Assembly: GCA_964453525.1 (NCBI GenBank)
Contig: CAYVOV010000009.1
Location: forward strand, 62,001-126,000
Length of the DNA stretch: 64,000 bases
DNA from: CAYVOV01 sp964453525
GTDB lineage: Bacteria; Chloroflexota; Dehalococcoidia; Dehalococcoidales; UBA2162
Reading direction: 5' to 3'
This document shows positions 22,922 through 32,031 of the stretch, piece by piece. The number at the start of each line of letters is the position of its first letter. Position 1 is the first letter of the stretch. Both the position numbers and the translations under genes were made by a program. Below the pieces are notes generated by a model. That model did not search any database. It had not been told where the DNA came from and worked only from the letters and a program-made list of their open reading frames with translations.

Positions 22922-25381
22922 ATGTCGCTGAATACTGAGCCTCTGCGCAAAATCATCGAGCTTGAGTGCAATAAAGGCTATGCGGATTCGACGGTAATTG
23001 GTGGTCTGGATAAATTTCTCCATAACTGGGCCGGTCAGGCCGCAGAGTCTATTACCTCCCCAAAGCTCCTACGCCGTTTTAACAGACTTCATCTTGATAA
23101 ATCAGACTACTCCTCGCTATCCAGGGAGCAGCGTAAAGAGTGGATAGACAACCTACTCAAATTCCTTGCCGAAGTCGAGGATAGTGAAAAAGAAACAGTT
23201 GAAGTCAGTCAACCCCCAGAAGTCAGTAAACTACCACCGAAACTGAGACCAAAACGGGTGACATCTACCATATCAATCGATTCACCGATTACCGTTGTCA
23301 AAGGTATCAGTTCAGCGATGGCAACACGGTTCGGTAAACTCGGCGTCAGAACCGTCCGTGATTTACTTTATTTCTTCCCTCACCGCCACCTCGACTACAG
23401 CCGGAGGAAATATATCTCACAGCTTACCGAGGGCACTGAAGAGACTATCGTGGCTAACGTCTGGCAGGCACAGGAGACGAGGCTCGGCGGAAGGCGGAGG
23501 AGTACCGAGGCTATCGTCGGCGATGAAACCGGTAATGTCAGGGTGGTATGGTTTAACAATCCGTATGTAGCAAAAGCATTGACCACGAATAAGAGGGTTG
23601 TTATCAGCGGCAGGGTCGGCTTGTTCAGGGGACAGCATGTTTTTCAGTCTCCTGAGTGGGAGCTTGTCGAAGACAAAGAACTGATTCATGTCGGTCGCCT
23701 GGTTCCTCTCTATTCCCTCACCCAGGGGTTACGCCCCCGCCAGGTAAGGAAGCTAATGAAGAATGTCATTGACACGTGGGCATGGCAGGTCGAGGAGTTT
23801 CTTCCGCTGGAGTTGAGGGAAAGACAGAAGCTGCTTGAGTTGCCCCAGGCAATCAGCCAGGCGCACTTCCCCGATGATGACGGTATGAAAACACGGGCAA
23901 GGGTACGCCTAGCTTTTGATGAGCTTTTTCTCCTTCAACTGGGCGTGCTGAGCAAGAAGCGCGACTGGCAGGAAAGCCAGCCGGGCAGTGCCATAGCCAT
24001 CGAGAAAGAGGTACTGGACACTTTTTTGAAATCTCTGCCCTTTGAGCTTACCGGAGCCCAGCAAAGAGCACTTGATGAGCTACTTACCGACCTCGAGAGA
24101 CGGCAGGCGATGTCCCGTTTACTCCAGGGTGACGTTGGCAGTGGCAAGACGGTGGTAGCCACCGCCGCATTGCTTATGGCGGCAGCCAATGGCTGCCAGG
24201 GAGCACTGATGGCACCGACTGAAATTCTTGCCACCCAGCATTTTTCTACAATCTGCCAGCTTCTTTCGGGAACAGCAGACCCGGAAGATGAAGATGACTA
24301 TCTAAAAAGCTATTCAGGCCTTTTATCCCGCCCCCTTACCGTGGCTCTGCTGATAGGCGCCATTACCCAGACCAAGAAGCGCGAGATTCAGCAGCGAGTA
24401 CAGGACGGGAGCATAGATATCGTCATTGGCACTCACGCCCTTATTCAGAAGGAGGTGGAGTTCCATAAGCTGGGGCTGGTGGTGATAGATGAACAGCACC
24501 GCTTCGGCGTTGAGCAGCGCTCCGCCCTGCGTCAGAAAGGCTATAACCCTCACCTTTCGGTAATGACGGCAACGCCGATTCCCCGGACACTTGCCCTGAC
24601 CCTTTACGGCGACCTCGACCTCTCGGTGATTGACGAGCTTCCCCCGGGAAGGCTGGCGGTGAAGACGAAATGGCTCAAGCCGTCACAGAGGAAAAGCGCC
24701 TATGACTTCATAAAAAAACAGGTGAGTGAGGGAAGGCAGGCATTCATTATCTGCCCGTTAATCGAGGAATCGGAGGCCGTGCAGGCGAGGGCGGCTGTCG
24801 CCGAGTACGAGCGCCTGGCAAATGAAGTCTTTCCCGAACTGAAGCTGGGGCTGCTCCACGGACGTATATCATCGGCGGAAAAGGAAGAGGTGATGCAGCG
24901 CTTCTACTCCGGCGAGCTTCATATCCTGGTGGCAACGCCGGTGGTTGAGGTGGGCATCGATGTACCGAATGCCACGGTAATGCTTGTCGAGAGCGCCGAC
25001 AGATTCGGCCTGTCTCAACTGCACCAGTTCCGGGGCAGGGTGGGCAGAGGGCAGGAACAGAGCTACTGCATGCTGCTGGCGGAGAACCCTTCGCAGGTGG
25101 CGAGGCAGCGCCTGGATATAATAGAAAGCACGCAGGACGGCTTCAAGCTTGCCGAGGAGGATTTAAAGCTGCGCGGACCCGGGGAATTCTTCGGCACCCG
25201 CCAGAGCGGCCTGCCCGACCTCCGGATGGCGAAAATCTCCGATGTCCATCTACTTGAAATAGCCCGCAACGAAGCAATGAAACTCTTCGAAAAAGATAAA
25301 AACCTCAAAAACCCCGAACACACACTCCTCGTCAAAGAACTCGCCCGCGTCTGGACAGAACAGGCCGGTGAGTGGAGTTAG
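22922..25381 (+). CDS. recG: ATP-dependent DNA helicase RecG
   Basis: It remodels stalled replication forks and Holliday junctions. The 819-residue protein has an N-terminal extension, the OB-like wedge domain (GISSAMATRFGKLGVRTVRDLLYFFP), and a superfamily 2 motor: GDVGSGKTVVA (Walker A), DEQHRFGVEQ (motif II), TATPIPRTLALTLYG (motif III) and QFRGRVGRG (motif VI). It ends with the RecG-specific GPGEFFGTRQSGLPD. The ATG at 22922 follows CGGAGG. The next ORF starts within 10 bp, but it looks foreign. Confidence 0.97.
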   Translation: MSLNTEPLRKIIELECNKGYADSTVIGGLDKFLHNWAGQAAESITSPKLLRRFNRLHLDKSDYSSLSREQRKEWIDNLLKFLAEVEDSEKETVEVSQPPEVSKLPPKLRPKRVTSTISIDSPITVVKGISSAMATRFGKLGVRTVRDLLYFFPHRHLDYSRRKYISQLTEGTEETIVANVWQAQETRLGGRRRSTEAIVGDETGNVRVVWFNNPYVAKALTTNKRVVISGRVGLFRGQHVFQSPEWELVEDKELIHVGRLVPLYSLTQGLRPRQVRKLMKNVIDTWAWQVEEFLPLELRERQKLLELPQAISQAHFPDDDGMKTRARVRLAFDELFLLQLGVLSKKRDWQESQPGSAIAIEKEVLDTFLKSLPFELTGAQQRALDELLTDLERRQAMSRLLQGDVGSGKTVVATAALLMAAANGCQGALMAPTEILATQHFSTICQLLSGTADPEDEDDYLKSYSGLLSRPLTVALLIGAITQTKKREIQQRVQDGSIDIVIGTHALIQKEVEFHKLGLVVIDEQHRFGVEQRSALRQKGYNPHLSVMTATPIPRTLALTLYGDLDLSVIDELPPGRLAVKTKWLKPSQRKSAYDFIKKQVSEGRQAFIICPLIEESEAVQARAAVAEYERLANEVFPELKLGLLHGRISSAEKEEVMQRFYSGELHILVATPVVEVGIDVPNATVMLVESADRFGLSQLHQFRGRVGRGQEQSYCMLLAENPSQVARQRLDIIESTQDGFKLAEEDLKLRGPGEFFGTRQSGLPDLRMAKISDVHLLEIARNEAMKLFEKDKNLKNPEHTLLVKELARVWTEQAGEWS

Positions 25382-25390
25382 GGTGTGAAA

Positions 25391-26113
25391 ATGATTAATA
25401 ATACTATCAAGATTGGATTGAAAGTAATAATTGTTCTGTGTTTACTAACGCTTCCAATCGTATTTATATCGCTGTGGAATGTACCTTTGGCTCAAAGTAT
25501 ATTCCCGTTCCTAGAAATTTCAACAGAATTCCCCTCAAAAATAATCGCTGGTTACACTGCGGTATTAGCTTGGGCTACAATATTACTCGGATATTTTGCT
25601 TTTTCCACGATACAAAATAATAAAGAGCAAAGGTTAGACAGTTTTCGTCCTTTACTTGTACCAGCTGGTGGCTCACTTGGTATTGGATATATAAAACACT
25701 CAGAATCAGGATATGAGAGTCTCTCAGGTGAAAACATGCTTCATGTGCACAATATCGGTGTGGGACCTGCCGAAAATATAGCCATACGACTGGAACTACG
25801 GTCTGATAAAGGAGCACATAATGTTCAATTGGATGAGATGTTAACTTTCGTTGAGCCGCTTGCATCAGGTCATAAGGGAATAGTTCGTCAATGGAAGACC
25901 ATTGAACAGGAGGTTGAAATCTACGATGACCATTGGCTAGTTATTAGCTATGATGACTTGTTCCACCGTCATTTTGAGACGGAGGCTCGATACATAAAGG
26001 AAAGTTGTAGTTGGGTAAGTATGAGAACCATACAAGTAAGAAAACTTCGTCCGCGCGGAAGGGATATAGATTACTACTCAGGTCTTTCTGGCGATAGCGA
26101 AGAACAGAATTAA
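25391..26113 (+). CDS. Two-TM membrane protein with C-terminal soluble domain, unknown function (cassette 2)
   Basis: The 240-residue protein has two membrane helices (about 8-32 and 51-72), a linker NNKEQRLDSFRPLLVP, then a beta-rich domain with VHNIGVGPAENIAI and WLVISYDDLFHRHF. The order of elements matches the 5124 protein, so they are probably distant paralogues. I do not know the family. It begins just after recG and is much more AT-rich. A GTG at 25385 is an alternative start. The next gene is again a GIY-YIG protein. Confidence 0.8.
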   Translation: MINNTIKIGLKVIIVLCLLTLPIVFISLWNVPLAQSIFPFLEISTEFPSKIIAGYTAVLAWATILLGYFAFSTIQNNKEQRLDSFRPLLVPAGGSLGIGYIKHSESGYESLSGENMLHVHNIGVGPAENIAIRLELRSDKGAHNVQLDEMLTFVEPLASGHKGIVRQWKTIEQEVEIYDDHWLVISYDDLFHRHFETEARYIKESCSWVSMRTIQVRKLRPRGRDIDYYSGLSGDSEEQN

Positions 26114-26169
26114 GTTATGATTAGGTAGCAGTACAGGTTTTTCCCTGTTAAGGATAAGCCAAGGAGTAT

Positions 26170-26375
26170 CTAAGAGGGGCTTCGCCCCTCTTCCTAGTTT
26201 CTTCCCCCTCTCCTTTGATAAAGGAGAGGGGGATACAGGGGGTGAGGTTTCATTAATTTTATTGCCTGCTCCACCCTGAGATTCTTCGCCCACCAGAGGT
26301 GGGCTCCAGAATGACACCATGTGATTTGTCATGCTGGAGGGAGCGCAGCGACCGAAGCATCTCAGGGAGGGGGTT
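26170..26375. repeat. Paired-hairpin repeat plus cattctgg-family palindromes
   Basis: Hairpin gaggggcttcgcccctc (26174-26191) and a ccccctctcc/ggagaggggg hairpin with gatacagggggtgagg (26203-26250) form one unit. Next comes inverted cattctgg-family sequence: ccctgagattcttcgcccacc, tgggctccagaatgaca and, from 26327, gtcatgctggagggagcgcagcgaccgaagcatctcagg. They fill the gap before the second GIY-YIG gene. Confidence 0.7.
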
Positions 26376-26408
26376 AGAGAACAGCGGTCACGTGGTATAA
26401 TCACTTTC

Positions 26409-26717
26409 GTGAAACAATATTATGTTTACATTATGTCTAATAAATCCGGCACTTTGTATACCGGGATAACTAATGATTTGGAGCAGCGTGTCTGCCAACA
26501 CAAGAGCCAGCAAATCGAAGGTTTTACTAAAAAATACAGAGTTACCCACCTTCTATATTTTGAGTCCACTGATGACGTTACTACGGCAATTATGAGAGAA
26601 AAACAAATAAAAGGAATGCTAAGAAGTAAGAAAATCGAACTGATAAAAACAATCAATCCGCAGTTGAAAGATTTAAGTGGGGACTGGTTGGATAAGAATG
26701 GCACCTCCCCACCCTAA
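26409..26717 (+). CDS. GIY-YIG superfamily nuclease-like protein (cassette 2)
   Basis: A 102-residue small GIY-YIG protein: YYVYIM at the GIY position, LYTG at YIG, then NDLEQRVCQHK and the REKQIKGMLRSKKIELI helix. It is the same short family as 5896. A GTG start at 26409 gives a protein that begins right at the fold; a longer frame to 26331 runs into repeat sequence. The domain ends at about DWLDKN, and the last residues (GTSPP) are encoded by the following palindromic repeat, as in cassette 1. Confidence 0.83.
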   Translation: MKQYYVYIMSNKSGTLYTGITNDLEQRVCQHKSQQIEGFTKKYRVTHLLYFESTDDVTTAIMREKQIKGMLRSKKIELIKTINPQLKDLSGDWLDKNGTSPP

Positions 26718-26890
26718 GATTCTTCGCCCACCAGAGGTGAGCTCCAGAATGACAGTTGAGTTTGCGATTACCGCATCACCCGCCGAAGGCGGACTCCTCA
26801 CAACGACAAAGGAAGTGCTCCTTGCAATGACAGAAGAAACACTTCTGTGCAATGACAGAGGAAATGCTACATACCATGACACATTGATTA
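26703..26890. repeat. Palindromic repeat fragments between the GIY-YIG gene and argS
   Basis: 26703-26755 repeats the ccctaagattcttcgcccaccagaggtgagctccagaatgacag unit seen at 26268-26312. 26760-26880 holds gccgaaggcggactcctc and several caatgacaga(g/a) units of the cattgcgagc type. No gene is visible. Confidence 0.55.
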
Positions 26891-26909
26891 CCCCCTCCGG
26901 TCAGCTTTG

Positions 26910-26918
26910 TGTTATAAT
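26910..26918 (+). promoter_or_regulatory. Extended -10 promoter of argS
   Basis: TGT-TATAAT (26910-26918) is a perfect extended -10 element; no good -35 lies 17 bp upstream. Transcription would start near 26925, giving a leader of about 38 nt that includes the GGAGG ahead of the apparent ACG start. Confidence 0.55.
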
Positions 26919-26962
26919 TTTTGGGTTGACACCTCAGATAACTCAGACCGGAGGATACTGAC

Positions 26963-28633
26963 ACGGAAATACTTGAAATACGGAATAGATTAGCCGGGCT
27001 TTTAAACGGGGCGGCGGCTGAAGCCCAGAAGGCAGGCTCGCTGCCCTCGGTAGCTTTACCGGAGGTAACCATTGAGCGTCCCCAGAATCCGGAGCACGGA
27101 GACTATGCCTCAAGCTTTGCTCTAAGACTGGCGAGAGTGGCCGGAAAGAAGCCAATGGATATTGCCGATGACCTGATAAGCCTGATTGCTCCCGGTCCGG
27201 AGATTGAGAGTATTGTTACCGCTGAGCCGGGATTCATTAATTTCACTCTGAGCGGCGAATGGCTTGCCAGCCAGGTTGAAACAATCCTGAAAACCGCTGA
27301 TAGCTACGGTAATATCGACCTCGGTAAAGGCAGCCGGGTGCAGGTAGAGTTCGTCAGCATCAATCCAACCGGACCTCTGCACGTCGGGCACGGACGTGGC
27401 GCCGTTCTCGGCAGCACACTGGCAGATGTGCTGGCTGCGGCCGGGTATAACGTGGAGAAGGAGTATTACTTTAACGATGCCGGCAACCAGATGGACGCCT
27501 TTTACCGCTCACTGTACGCCCGTTATGTGCAGGCTATGGGCAAAGATGTGGAAATGCCTGATGATGGCTACCACGGCAATTACATGGTCGATATGGCAAA
27601 AGAGCTTGTAACCACTGAAGGAGACCGCTTTCTCAAGCTTGGCGAGGCTGAGGCTATTGTCGAACTTGGCAAACTGGGGCTGGAGAAGGTTATTAGCGGA
27701 ATTAAGGATGAGCTCCACCTTCTCGGAGTTACCTTCGATAGCTGGTTTACCGAGCGCAGCCTGTACGAGAACGGCCAGTATGACCGGGTTATGGAGTTGT
27801 TGCGTCAGGGAGGTTTTATCGCCGATAAGGAAGGTGCCACCTGGTTTGTTTCAACTGCCCTCGGTGAGGATAAAGATAATGTGGTGGTGAGGGGGGACGG
27901 CTCACCCACTTACTTTGCCACCGATATCGCCTATCATTATAACAAGTTTATCGAGCGTAAATTCGACCGGATAATTGACATCTGGGGCGCTGACCACCAG
28001 GGTCATGTTCCCCGTCTCAAGGCAGCCGTTGGCGCTCTCGGCATTGACCCCGAACAACTTGAGATTATTATTCACCAGATGGTAACCCTGCGGCGCGGCG
28101 GCGAGATAGTCCGAATTTCCAAGCGCAGCGGAGATATGATTACCCTGAGTGAGCTTATAGAAGAGGTAGGAAAAGATGCCTGCCGTTTCTTCTTTTTAGC
28201 CCGCTCGGCTAACAGCCAGATGGACTTCGACCTCGAGCTGGCTAAAAAAGAATCGCAGGACAATCCCGTCTACTATGTCCAGTACGCTCACGCCCGTATC
28301 GCCAGTATCCTCCGCCTGGCTGAAGAGAGAGGGATTGATTACAGTGACGGGGACGTTTCACTGATAAAGACCGAGCCGGAGCTAACCCTGATACGCAAGC
28401 TGTTACTCCTACCGGAACTCATCGAGCTTGCAGCCCGGAATCTGGAGCCTCACCACCTCACCTATTACGCTCAGGACCTGGCTACAGTATTCCACAGCTT
28501 CTACAAGCAGTGCCGGGTGGTATCGGATGATGCTGCCCTTACCAAAGCTCGATTGAAGCTTGTCGAGGCAGCAAAGATAGTCCTGGCAAGAACCCTTCAC
28601 CTGATGGGAATGACTGCTCCGGAGAGGATGTAG
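26963..28633 (+). CDS. argS: Arginyl-tRNA synthetase, apparent ACG start codon
   Basis: It charges tRNA-Arg. The reading frame extends upstream of the first NTG codon with clear ArgRS N-domain sequence (TEILEIRNRLAGLL, PEVTIERPQNPEHGDYAS), back to an in-frame TAA at 26942. No ATG, GTG or TTG lies between that stop and residue 58. ACG at 26963 has GGAGG exactly 8 bases upstream and gives 556 residues, the normal length. NPTGPLHVGHGRG is the HIGH motif; RISKRSGD replaces KMSKS as in other ArgRS. The DALR C-domain is complete. Starting at GTG 27137 would delete most of the N-terminal tRNA-binding domain. Confidence 0.88.
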   Translation, partial: TEILEIRNRLAGLLNGAAAEAQKAGSLPSVALPEVTIERPQNPEHGDYASSFALRLARVAGKKPMDIADDLISLIAPGPEIESIVTAEPGFINFTLSGEWLASQVETILKTADSYGNIDLGKGSRVQVEFVSINPTGPLHVGHGRGAVLGSTLADVLAAAGYNVEKEYYFNDAGNQMDAFYRSLYARYVQAMGKDVEMPDDGYHGNYMVDMAKELVTTEGDRFLKLGEAEAIVELGKLGLEKVISGIKDELHLLGVTFDSWFTERSLYENGQYDRVMELLRQGGFIADKEGATWFVSTALGEDKDNVVVRGDGSPTYFATDIAYHYNKFIERKFDRIIDIWGADHQGHVPRLKAAVGALGIDPEQLEIIIHQMVTLRRGGEIVRISKRSGDMITLSELIEEVGKDACRFFFLARSANSQMDFDLELAKKESQDNPVYYVQYAHARIASILRLAEERGIDYSDGDVSLIKTEPELTLIRKLLLLPELIELAARNLEPHHLTYYAQDLATVFHSFYKQCRVVSDDAALTKARLKLVEAAKIVLARTLHLMGMTAPERM

Positions 28634-28638
28634 GAATA

Positions 28639-29184
28639 CTATCCCAAATCTCTGGCATCGAGTCTTTCCTTTTTATACATTTCAGCCCATTCCTCGTAGA
28701 TTTTATGGCTGTTCTCTATCCACCATACCTGCTCGTCGGAGATTTTTCCTTTAATCTCGGCGGGGACGCCGACGACGAAAGACCTCTCCGGTATTATCAT
28801 CTTTTCCCTGACCACGCAGCCGGCGGCAATTATCGAGTAGTCGCCAATCTCAACATCGTGAAGGATTGAGGCCATAATACTTATCATTACATTGTTGCCT
28901 ATTTTTTTACCGTTGGAAATGGCGCCGTGTCCAAAGACCACATTATCGCCGATAGTGACATCACCAATCCAGGGGATGGTGGGTGTCCCTGAATGAATAA
29001 CGCAATTATCTTCAATAGCGGTATTCTTACCAATTGTTATTTTGCCCATATCGCCCCTGATTACCGCCCCGGGCCAGATACTTGAATTTTCACCAATCTC
29101 CACGTCACCGATTACATATGCCGTTTCACTGATGAAGGCGGAATCGGCTATTTTCGGTGTCTTGCCGTTAAAGCTCCTTATCAT
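28639..29184 (-). CDS. Gamma-carbonic-anhydrase-like left-handed beta-helix protein lacking one zinc ligand
   Basis: The 181-residue protein is a hexapeptide-repeat (LbH) protein of the gamma-CA/YrdA/PaaY type. Family enzymes hydrate CO2 with a metal held by three His at subunit interfaces. RGDMGKITIG and two His are present (His64 in VIHSG, His86 in FGHGA), but the third position, five residues later, is Asn91 (GAISNGKKIG). The ATG at 29184 fits the start of the fold, and a longer frame to 29232 is not needed. It is convergent with argS. Activity may be lost or altered, or it could act as an acyltransferase-like scaffold. Confidence 0.82.
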   Translation of the reverse strand: MIRSFNGKTPKIADSAFISETAYVIGDVEIGENSSIWPGAVIRGDMGKITIGKNTAIEDNCVIHSGTPTIPWIGDVTIGDNVVFGHGAISNGKKIGNNVMISIMASILHDVEIGDYSIIAAGCVVREKMIIPERSFVVGVPAEIKGKISDEQVWWIENSHKIYEEWAEMYKKERLDARDLG

Positions 29185-29305
29185 TACTTTTACTTTCCCT
29201 CCTGATAGACCAATAATATCAGTTAGCTTCAAAAGCGGTCAAACCTGCCTTGTTGTTATGTTACTGTTATGTTACACTTTTCAAGTGAGGAGATTTTTGT
29301 AAAAG

Positions 29306-30289
29306 ATGAAAAAACGTGTTTTTTCAGGTATACAGCCGACAGGTAATATACACATCGGCAATTATCTGGGGGCTACGAAGCACTGGGCAGACAAGCAAGA
29401 TAATTACGATAATATTTTCTGTATTGTCGATTTACATGCTATCACCATACCCCAGGACCCGAAGGTATTGAAAGCTAAAATACGCGAGGTAACCGGCCTG
29501 CTGTTAGCCGCCGGCATAGACACTGAGCGTTCTACGGTCTTTATACAGTCGCACATCAGCGCTCATGCTGAGCTAGCCTGGATTATCAACTGCTTCACCC
29601 CTGTAGGATGGATGCAGCGGATGACTCAGTTCAAAGAGAAATCGCAGAGCCAGAAAGAAAATGTGAGTGTCGGCCTTTTCGATTACCCCGCTTTGATGGC
29701 GGCTGATATTTTACTTTACGATACAGACGGCGTGCCGGTGGGCGAAGACCAGAAACAGCACGTGGAGTTAACCAGGGATATCGCGCAGCGTTTTAACTCT
29801 ATTTACGGTGAGACTTTTGTATTGCCCGAGCCGTTAATCCCCGATATCGGAGCCCGCATTATGGGACTGGACGACCCGACGAAGAAAATGAGCAAGAGTG
29901 ATTCAGCCTCGGGTCATGCCATCAATCTGCTGGATGCGCCGGATACTATCGGGAGTAAGATTTCACGCGCTACAACAGACTCACTCCGGGAAATTCGATT
30001 TGATGAGGGTAGGCCGGGAGTATGCAATCTGCTGGTTATTTATGAGCTTTTCACCGGCGATAGCAGGCAGGACATCGAGTCCCACTTCGAAGGTAAGGGC
30101 TATGCCGACCTTAAGAAGGAGCTTACCGAGGTGGTGATAGAAGGACTTGCCCCGCTGCAGAAACGATACGCCGAACTTACTGCCGACCATACCTACATTG
30201 ATTCTCTGCTTACTGAAGGGGCAGATAAAGCCCGTCCGATGGCGGAAAAAACTCTGGCGCGTGTAAAAGAAAGAACAGGGCTGGGTTAG
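29306..30289 (+). CDS. trpS: Tryptophanyl-tRNA synthetase
   Basis: It charges tRNA-Trp, the ligand sensed by the T-box ahead of trpE. The 327-residue class I enzyme has SGIQPTGNIHIGNYLG (HIGH), DLHAIT, DQKQHVELTRDIA and KKMSKSD (KMSKS). GAGGAG lies 14 bases before the ATG, an unusually long spacing. No T-box is visible upstream of trpS itself. It is followed by hisA after 46 bp. Confidence 0.96.
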   Translation: MKKRVFSGIQPTGNIHIGNYLGATKHWADKQDNYDNIFCIVDLHAITIPQDPKVLKAKIREVTGLLLAAGIDTERSTVFIQSHISAHAELAWIINCFTPVGWMQRMTQFKEKSQSQKENVSVGLFDYPALMAADILLYDTDGVPVGEDQKQHVELTRDIAQRFNSIYGETFVLPEPLIPDIGARIMGLDDPTKKMSKSDSASGHAINLLDAPDTIGSKISRATTDSLREIRFDEGRPGVCNLLVIYELFTGDSRQDIESHFEGKGYADLKKELTEVVIEGLAPLQKRYAELTADHTYIDSLLTEGADKARPMAEKTLARVKERTGLG

Positions 30290-30335
30290 CCTGAGCTCCA
30301 TTTCTCTTAACACTAGACCGGTGAGGTAAAACAGG

Positions 30336-31049
30336 TTGGAAGTGATACCGGCTATAGACCTCAGAGGTGGCAACTGCGTCAATCTGTACCAGGGCGATTA
30401 CAGTAATGAGACCGTCTTCTCCGATGACCCGGTACAGATGGCTCTTCACTGGCAGTCGCTTGGAGCGCCCCGACTGCACATTGTCGACCTCGATGGCGCC
30501 GTTGCCGGTAAGCCGGGTAACCTTGACATCATAAACACACTTGCAGGAGCAATGATGATACCTACCCAGCTTGGCGGTGGCATCCGTTACATGGAGACGA
30601 TAGAACAGTTTCTCAAGGCTGGTATTGAACGGGTTATCCTGGGCACGGCGGCCGTAGAAAACAGGGAGCTGGTCAGGGAAGCCTGCCGCAGGTACCGGGA
30701 CTCCATTATGGTTGGGGTAGATACCAGGGATGGGATGATTACCGTGCGGGGATGGCAGGAAGAAACAAAGTTAAAAGGTATTGACTTCGCCAGGAGGATG
30801 GCAGACCTGGGGGTAAAAAGATTTCTCTGCACCGACGTGGTTCGTACCGGAACCCTCACCGAGCCTAACTTCACCGCTATCTCCGAGCTTATTACCGAAC
30901 TTAAGTTGCCGGTTATCGCTGCCGGTGGCGTCTCCTCGGTAGAGCACCTCAGAATGCTGAAAAAACTCGGCGCCGAGGGTGCTATTATCGGTAAAGCCCT
31001 CTATACCGGAGACATCGACCTCAAAAAAGCGCTGGAGGCTGTTAGCTGA
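30336..31049 (+). CDS. hisA: Phosphoribosylformimino-AICAR ribotide isomerase (HisA)
   Basis: It performs an Amadori rearrangement in histidine synthesis. The 237-residue barrel begins EVIPAIDLRGG with the catalytic Asp8, and contains HIVDLDGA, QLGGGIR, VGVDTRDG (second catalytic Asp) and AAGGVSS. A TTG at 30336 is the start, with GAGG 12-16 bases upstream. As trpF is present, a dual PriA role is unnecessary. hisI lies 1 kb downstream; other his genes are outside. Confidence 0.92.
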   Translation: MEVIPAIDLRGGNCVNLYQGDYSNETVFSDDPVQMALHWQSLGAPRLHIVDLDGAVAGKPGNLDIINTLAGAMMIPTQLGGGIRYMETIEQFLKAGIERVILGTAAVENRELVREACRRYRDSIMVGVDTRDGMITVRGWQEETKLKGIDFARRMADLGVKRFLCTDVVRTGTLTEPNFTAISELITELKLPVIAAGGVSSVEHLRMLKKLGAEGAIIGKALYTGDIDLKKALEAVS

Positions 31050-31096
31050 GGAAAACATCCGGCAGATAAGCTTTGCGCTCTAAAAAATATCCTGAC

Positions 31097-31330
31097 ATGG
31101 ATGACGAGTATCAGCCAATGCTGAATACTTTCCCGGCAATGTTCAAGGATGCGGGTCTCAGTGTGGAATTGGAAGGAGTACAGGTGTACAGGAGAGATAC
31201 TGACACTCCAGCGTGGCAGTGTATCTTCCGGTTAGATTTCCCTTCCGCGTTCCTTTGTAAAGTAGAGGACGAGGTCGTCATCAACAGTTACTTCCTGCCC
31301 CGGTTTGACATGCTGTCCTTTGCAGAATAG
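31097..31330 (+). CDS. Possible small ORF or gene fragment downstream of hisA
   Basis: An ATG-started frame of 77 codons whose first half (DDEYQPMLNTFPAM, QVYRRDTDTPAW) has protein-like composition. The second half is antisense to the GNAT gene on the other strand. No ribosome-binding site and no recognised domain are seen. It may be the front of a gene broken by the neighbouring GNAT gene, or noise. Confidence 0.2.
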   Translation: MDDEYQPMLNTFPAMFKDAGLSVELEGVQVYRRDTDTPAWQCIFRLDFPSAFLCKVEDEVVINSYFLPRFDMLSFAE

Positions 31331-31762
31331 TCCGAGTCCGTCCGGAACGTAGCCGCGCAGGATATACATACGCTGGGCGGCACCGTAGTCGGCATACAGT
31401 CCCACGCCGATACCTGCAATCGGCAACCGCTCAAATATCCGTTTCTCGGCCTCATCCACCAGAGCAGTGGCAATTCCGCGGCGCCGGAAATCAGGCAGGA
31501 CTCTCAGGTCGTTTATCTCCGGTATACCTTTCTCAGCGAACGGCGGATAGTCCGACTGCCACTTGATAGTTACGTAACCGGTAAAATCACCATCAGCGTA
31601 GGCGGCAAGAACGGTTCGTCCTCCTCTGTCCTGCTCAGCCAGAAAACGTTCCAAAAAGGATGCCGGAACATCCCAGACAGTATTGTCAAACGCCGCAGTG
31701 ACACCGGGGATATCCTGAGCTTCGAGTAGCTTTATGTTAATATTCATGTACTTTTCATTCAT
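31232..31762 (-). CDS. GNAT-family N-acetyltransferase
   Basis: A 176-residue single-domain acetyltransferase with EINDLRVLPDFRRRGIATALVDEAE, where RRRGIA is the acetyl-CoA loop, and late-helix motif YGAAQRMYILRGYVPDG. The substrate is unknown. An in-frame ATG six codons in (MNINIKLLEA) is an equally good start. It lies between hisA and hisI on the opposite strand. Confidence 0.82.
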   Translation of the reverse strand: MNEKYMNINIKLLEAQDIPGVTAAFDNTVWDVPASFLERFLAEQDRGGRTVLAAYADGDFTGYVTIKWQSDYPPFAEKGIPEINDLRVLPDFRRRGIATALVDEAEKRIFERLPIAGIGVGLYADYGAAQRMYILRGYVPDGLGLFCKGQHVKPGQEVTVDDDLVLYFTKERGREI

Positions 31763-31837
31763 TGTCCGGTGTTGATACTTGCGCTTTATAATAACATCTT
31801 ATAACATAACATCAGGCGTGTATCTATTACAATAAGG

Positions 31838-31965
31838 AGAGTGAAGAAGGGCGAAACTCCTCCACCAAGACCAATCTCCCCTTTTTTTAAAGGGGGATTT
31901 ATAAAAAATCCCTCTCAGTCTCCTTCAGGATGAATCCCTTTACGAAAGGGAGAGGTACAAAAGGA
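31838..31965. repeat. Intergenic repeat of the gggggattaaggggg family, divergent copy
   Basis: It shows gagtgaagaagggcgaaactcctccaccaagaccaat, a tccccttt/aaaggggga hairpin, aaatccctctcagtct and ccctttacgaaagggagaggt. The ttcgacaggctcagg part is replaced by tccttcaggatgaat. It is followed by aaaaggaatttt as in the 19021 copy. The rest of the gap before hisI shows nothing clear. Confidence 0.65.
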
Positions 31966-32031
31966 ATTTTATGGGCTGATAAACATTGAGTTTCAAGATG
32001 GGTAAAGCCTTCTATAAAGAGGAACGAAAAG

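Noticed and set aside
26677..26961. A 94-codon ORF after the second GIY-YIG gene
   Set aside because: It lies in repeat fragments and ends before the argS N-domain frame; no domain or ribosome-binding site is seen.
27137..27139. GTG as the argS start
   Set aside because: It would remove the first 58 residues, which encode a well-conserved tRNA-binding N-domain.
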